Shown here: piece after piece, positions 35,699-35,912 of the stretch
Numbering within the stretch: the stretch's first letter is position 1
Layout of the letters: every line of letters begins with the position of its first letter
From: Hyphomicrobiales bacterium
GTDB taxonomy: Bacteria; Pseudomonadota; Alphaproteobacteria; Rhizobiales; NORP267
Length of the DNA stretch: 35,912 bases
NCBI GenBank assembly: GCA_030688605.1
Contig: JAUYJB010000024.1
Location: 1-35,912, forward strand
Direction: 5' to 3'
Notes under the pieces: generated by a model
The model's database searches: none
What the model was told of the DNA's origin: nothing
Seen by the model: only the letters and a program-made list of their open reading frames with translations
Translations under genes and position numbers: made by a program

Positions 35699-35912
35699 GA
35701 CGACCGGGGTGTTGGAAACCCTGCCACACCACCGCATTGTCAAAGAGCAAACGAAAGCCGCCCCTGAACCGAGGCCGAGCTTCGCCGTTGCCGCGATCTG
35801 GATCGATCCGGGGTTTGCTTTCTTTCCTCCGGCCCCGGACAGAGCGGGGCCTCGCGCGAGCGCCGCAGCGCCGCGATAGAGCGAGTACTCACGAGTACTC
35901 AATGGGGCGACG

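Larger units (their letters stand above)
35493..35912. other. Noncoding repeat-rich stretch at window end
   Basis: No credible gene is visible in these 420 bases. It contains two palindromic intergenic repeats, a 13-base direct repeat TGTCAAAGAGCAA (35567-35579 and 35738-35750), and a tandem pair of GAGTACTC palindromes (35883-35890 and 35893-35900). Short ORFs run through the repeats and look spurious. Confidence 0.6.

Overview
The window is high-GC DNA from an alphaproteobacterium, most likely Hyphomicrobiales (Rhizobiales). The signs are a PodJ-like polarity protein, a small heat-shock gene with an alphaproteobacterial RpoH-type promoter and a ROSE-like RNA thermometer, the block gltB-gltD / SGNH hydrolase / beta-barrel / kdsD / glpD, and intergenic palindromes of the kind common in this group. 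No rRNA, tRNA, CRISPR array, phage or complete insertion sequence was found. Many long antisense ORFs are high-GC shadows and were ignored.

Bases 1-5100 are the accessory and most interesting part. A minus-strand operon encodes a CsgG/HfaB-type outer-membrane lipoprotein, a 368-residue secreted protein with three ATAVGNN motifs, and a Ser/Gly-rich secreted protein. An AT-rich divergent region with operator-like repeats separates it from a LuxR-type regulator and another small secreted protein. A second LuxR-type regulator faces these across a strong bidirectional terminator. Two of the secreted proteins share a motif, MGxxP[FW][AG]F, just after the signal peptide. This looks like a curli/holdfast-anchor-like secretion locus with unfamiliar substrates and no csgE, csgF or csgB.

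Bases 5100-17250 hold glpD and an arabinose-5-phosphate isomerase gene (minus strand), then a plus-strand outer-membrane barrel and an SGNH/DUF459-like protein whose catalytic Ser position is Ala, then gltB-gltD (minus strand).

Bases 17790-26500 hold an S9 peptidase translationally coupled to threonine aldolase, the thermosensor-controlled small heat-shock protein, a small secreted PepSY-like protein, an alpha/beta hydrolase, and a large PodJ-like protein (coiled coil, membrane segment, Sel1 repeats, peptidoglycan-binding domain).

Bases 26770-33750 are a fatty-acid or acyl-CoA degradation cluster: a MerR regulator with a candidate operator, acyl-CoA dehydrogenase, thiolase, a small membrane protein, and a fused enoyl-CoA hydratase/3-hydroxyacyl-CoA dehydrogenase. 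A 267-bp MITE-like element with TA target duplication sits inside the dehydrogenase stop codon. It separates the thiolase from its apparent ancestral ribosome binding site. Downstream are an HCCA isomerase-like protein, a coiled-coil membrane protein and YjbQ, followed by 420 bp of repeat-rich noncoding DNA.
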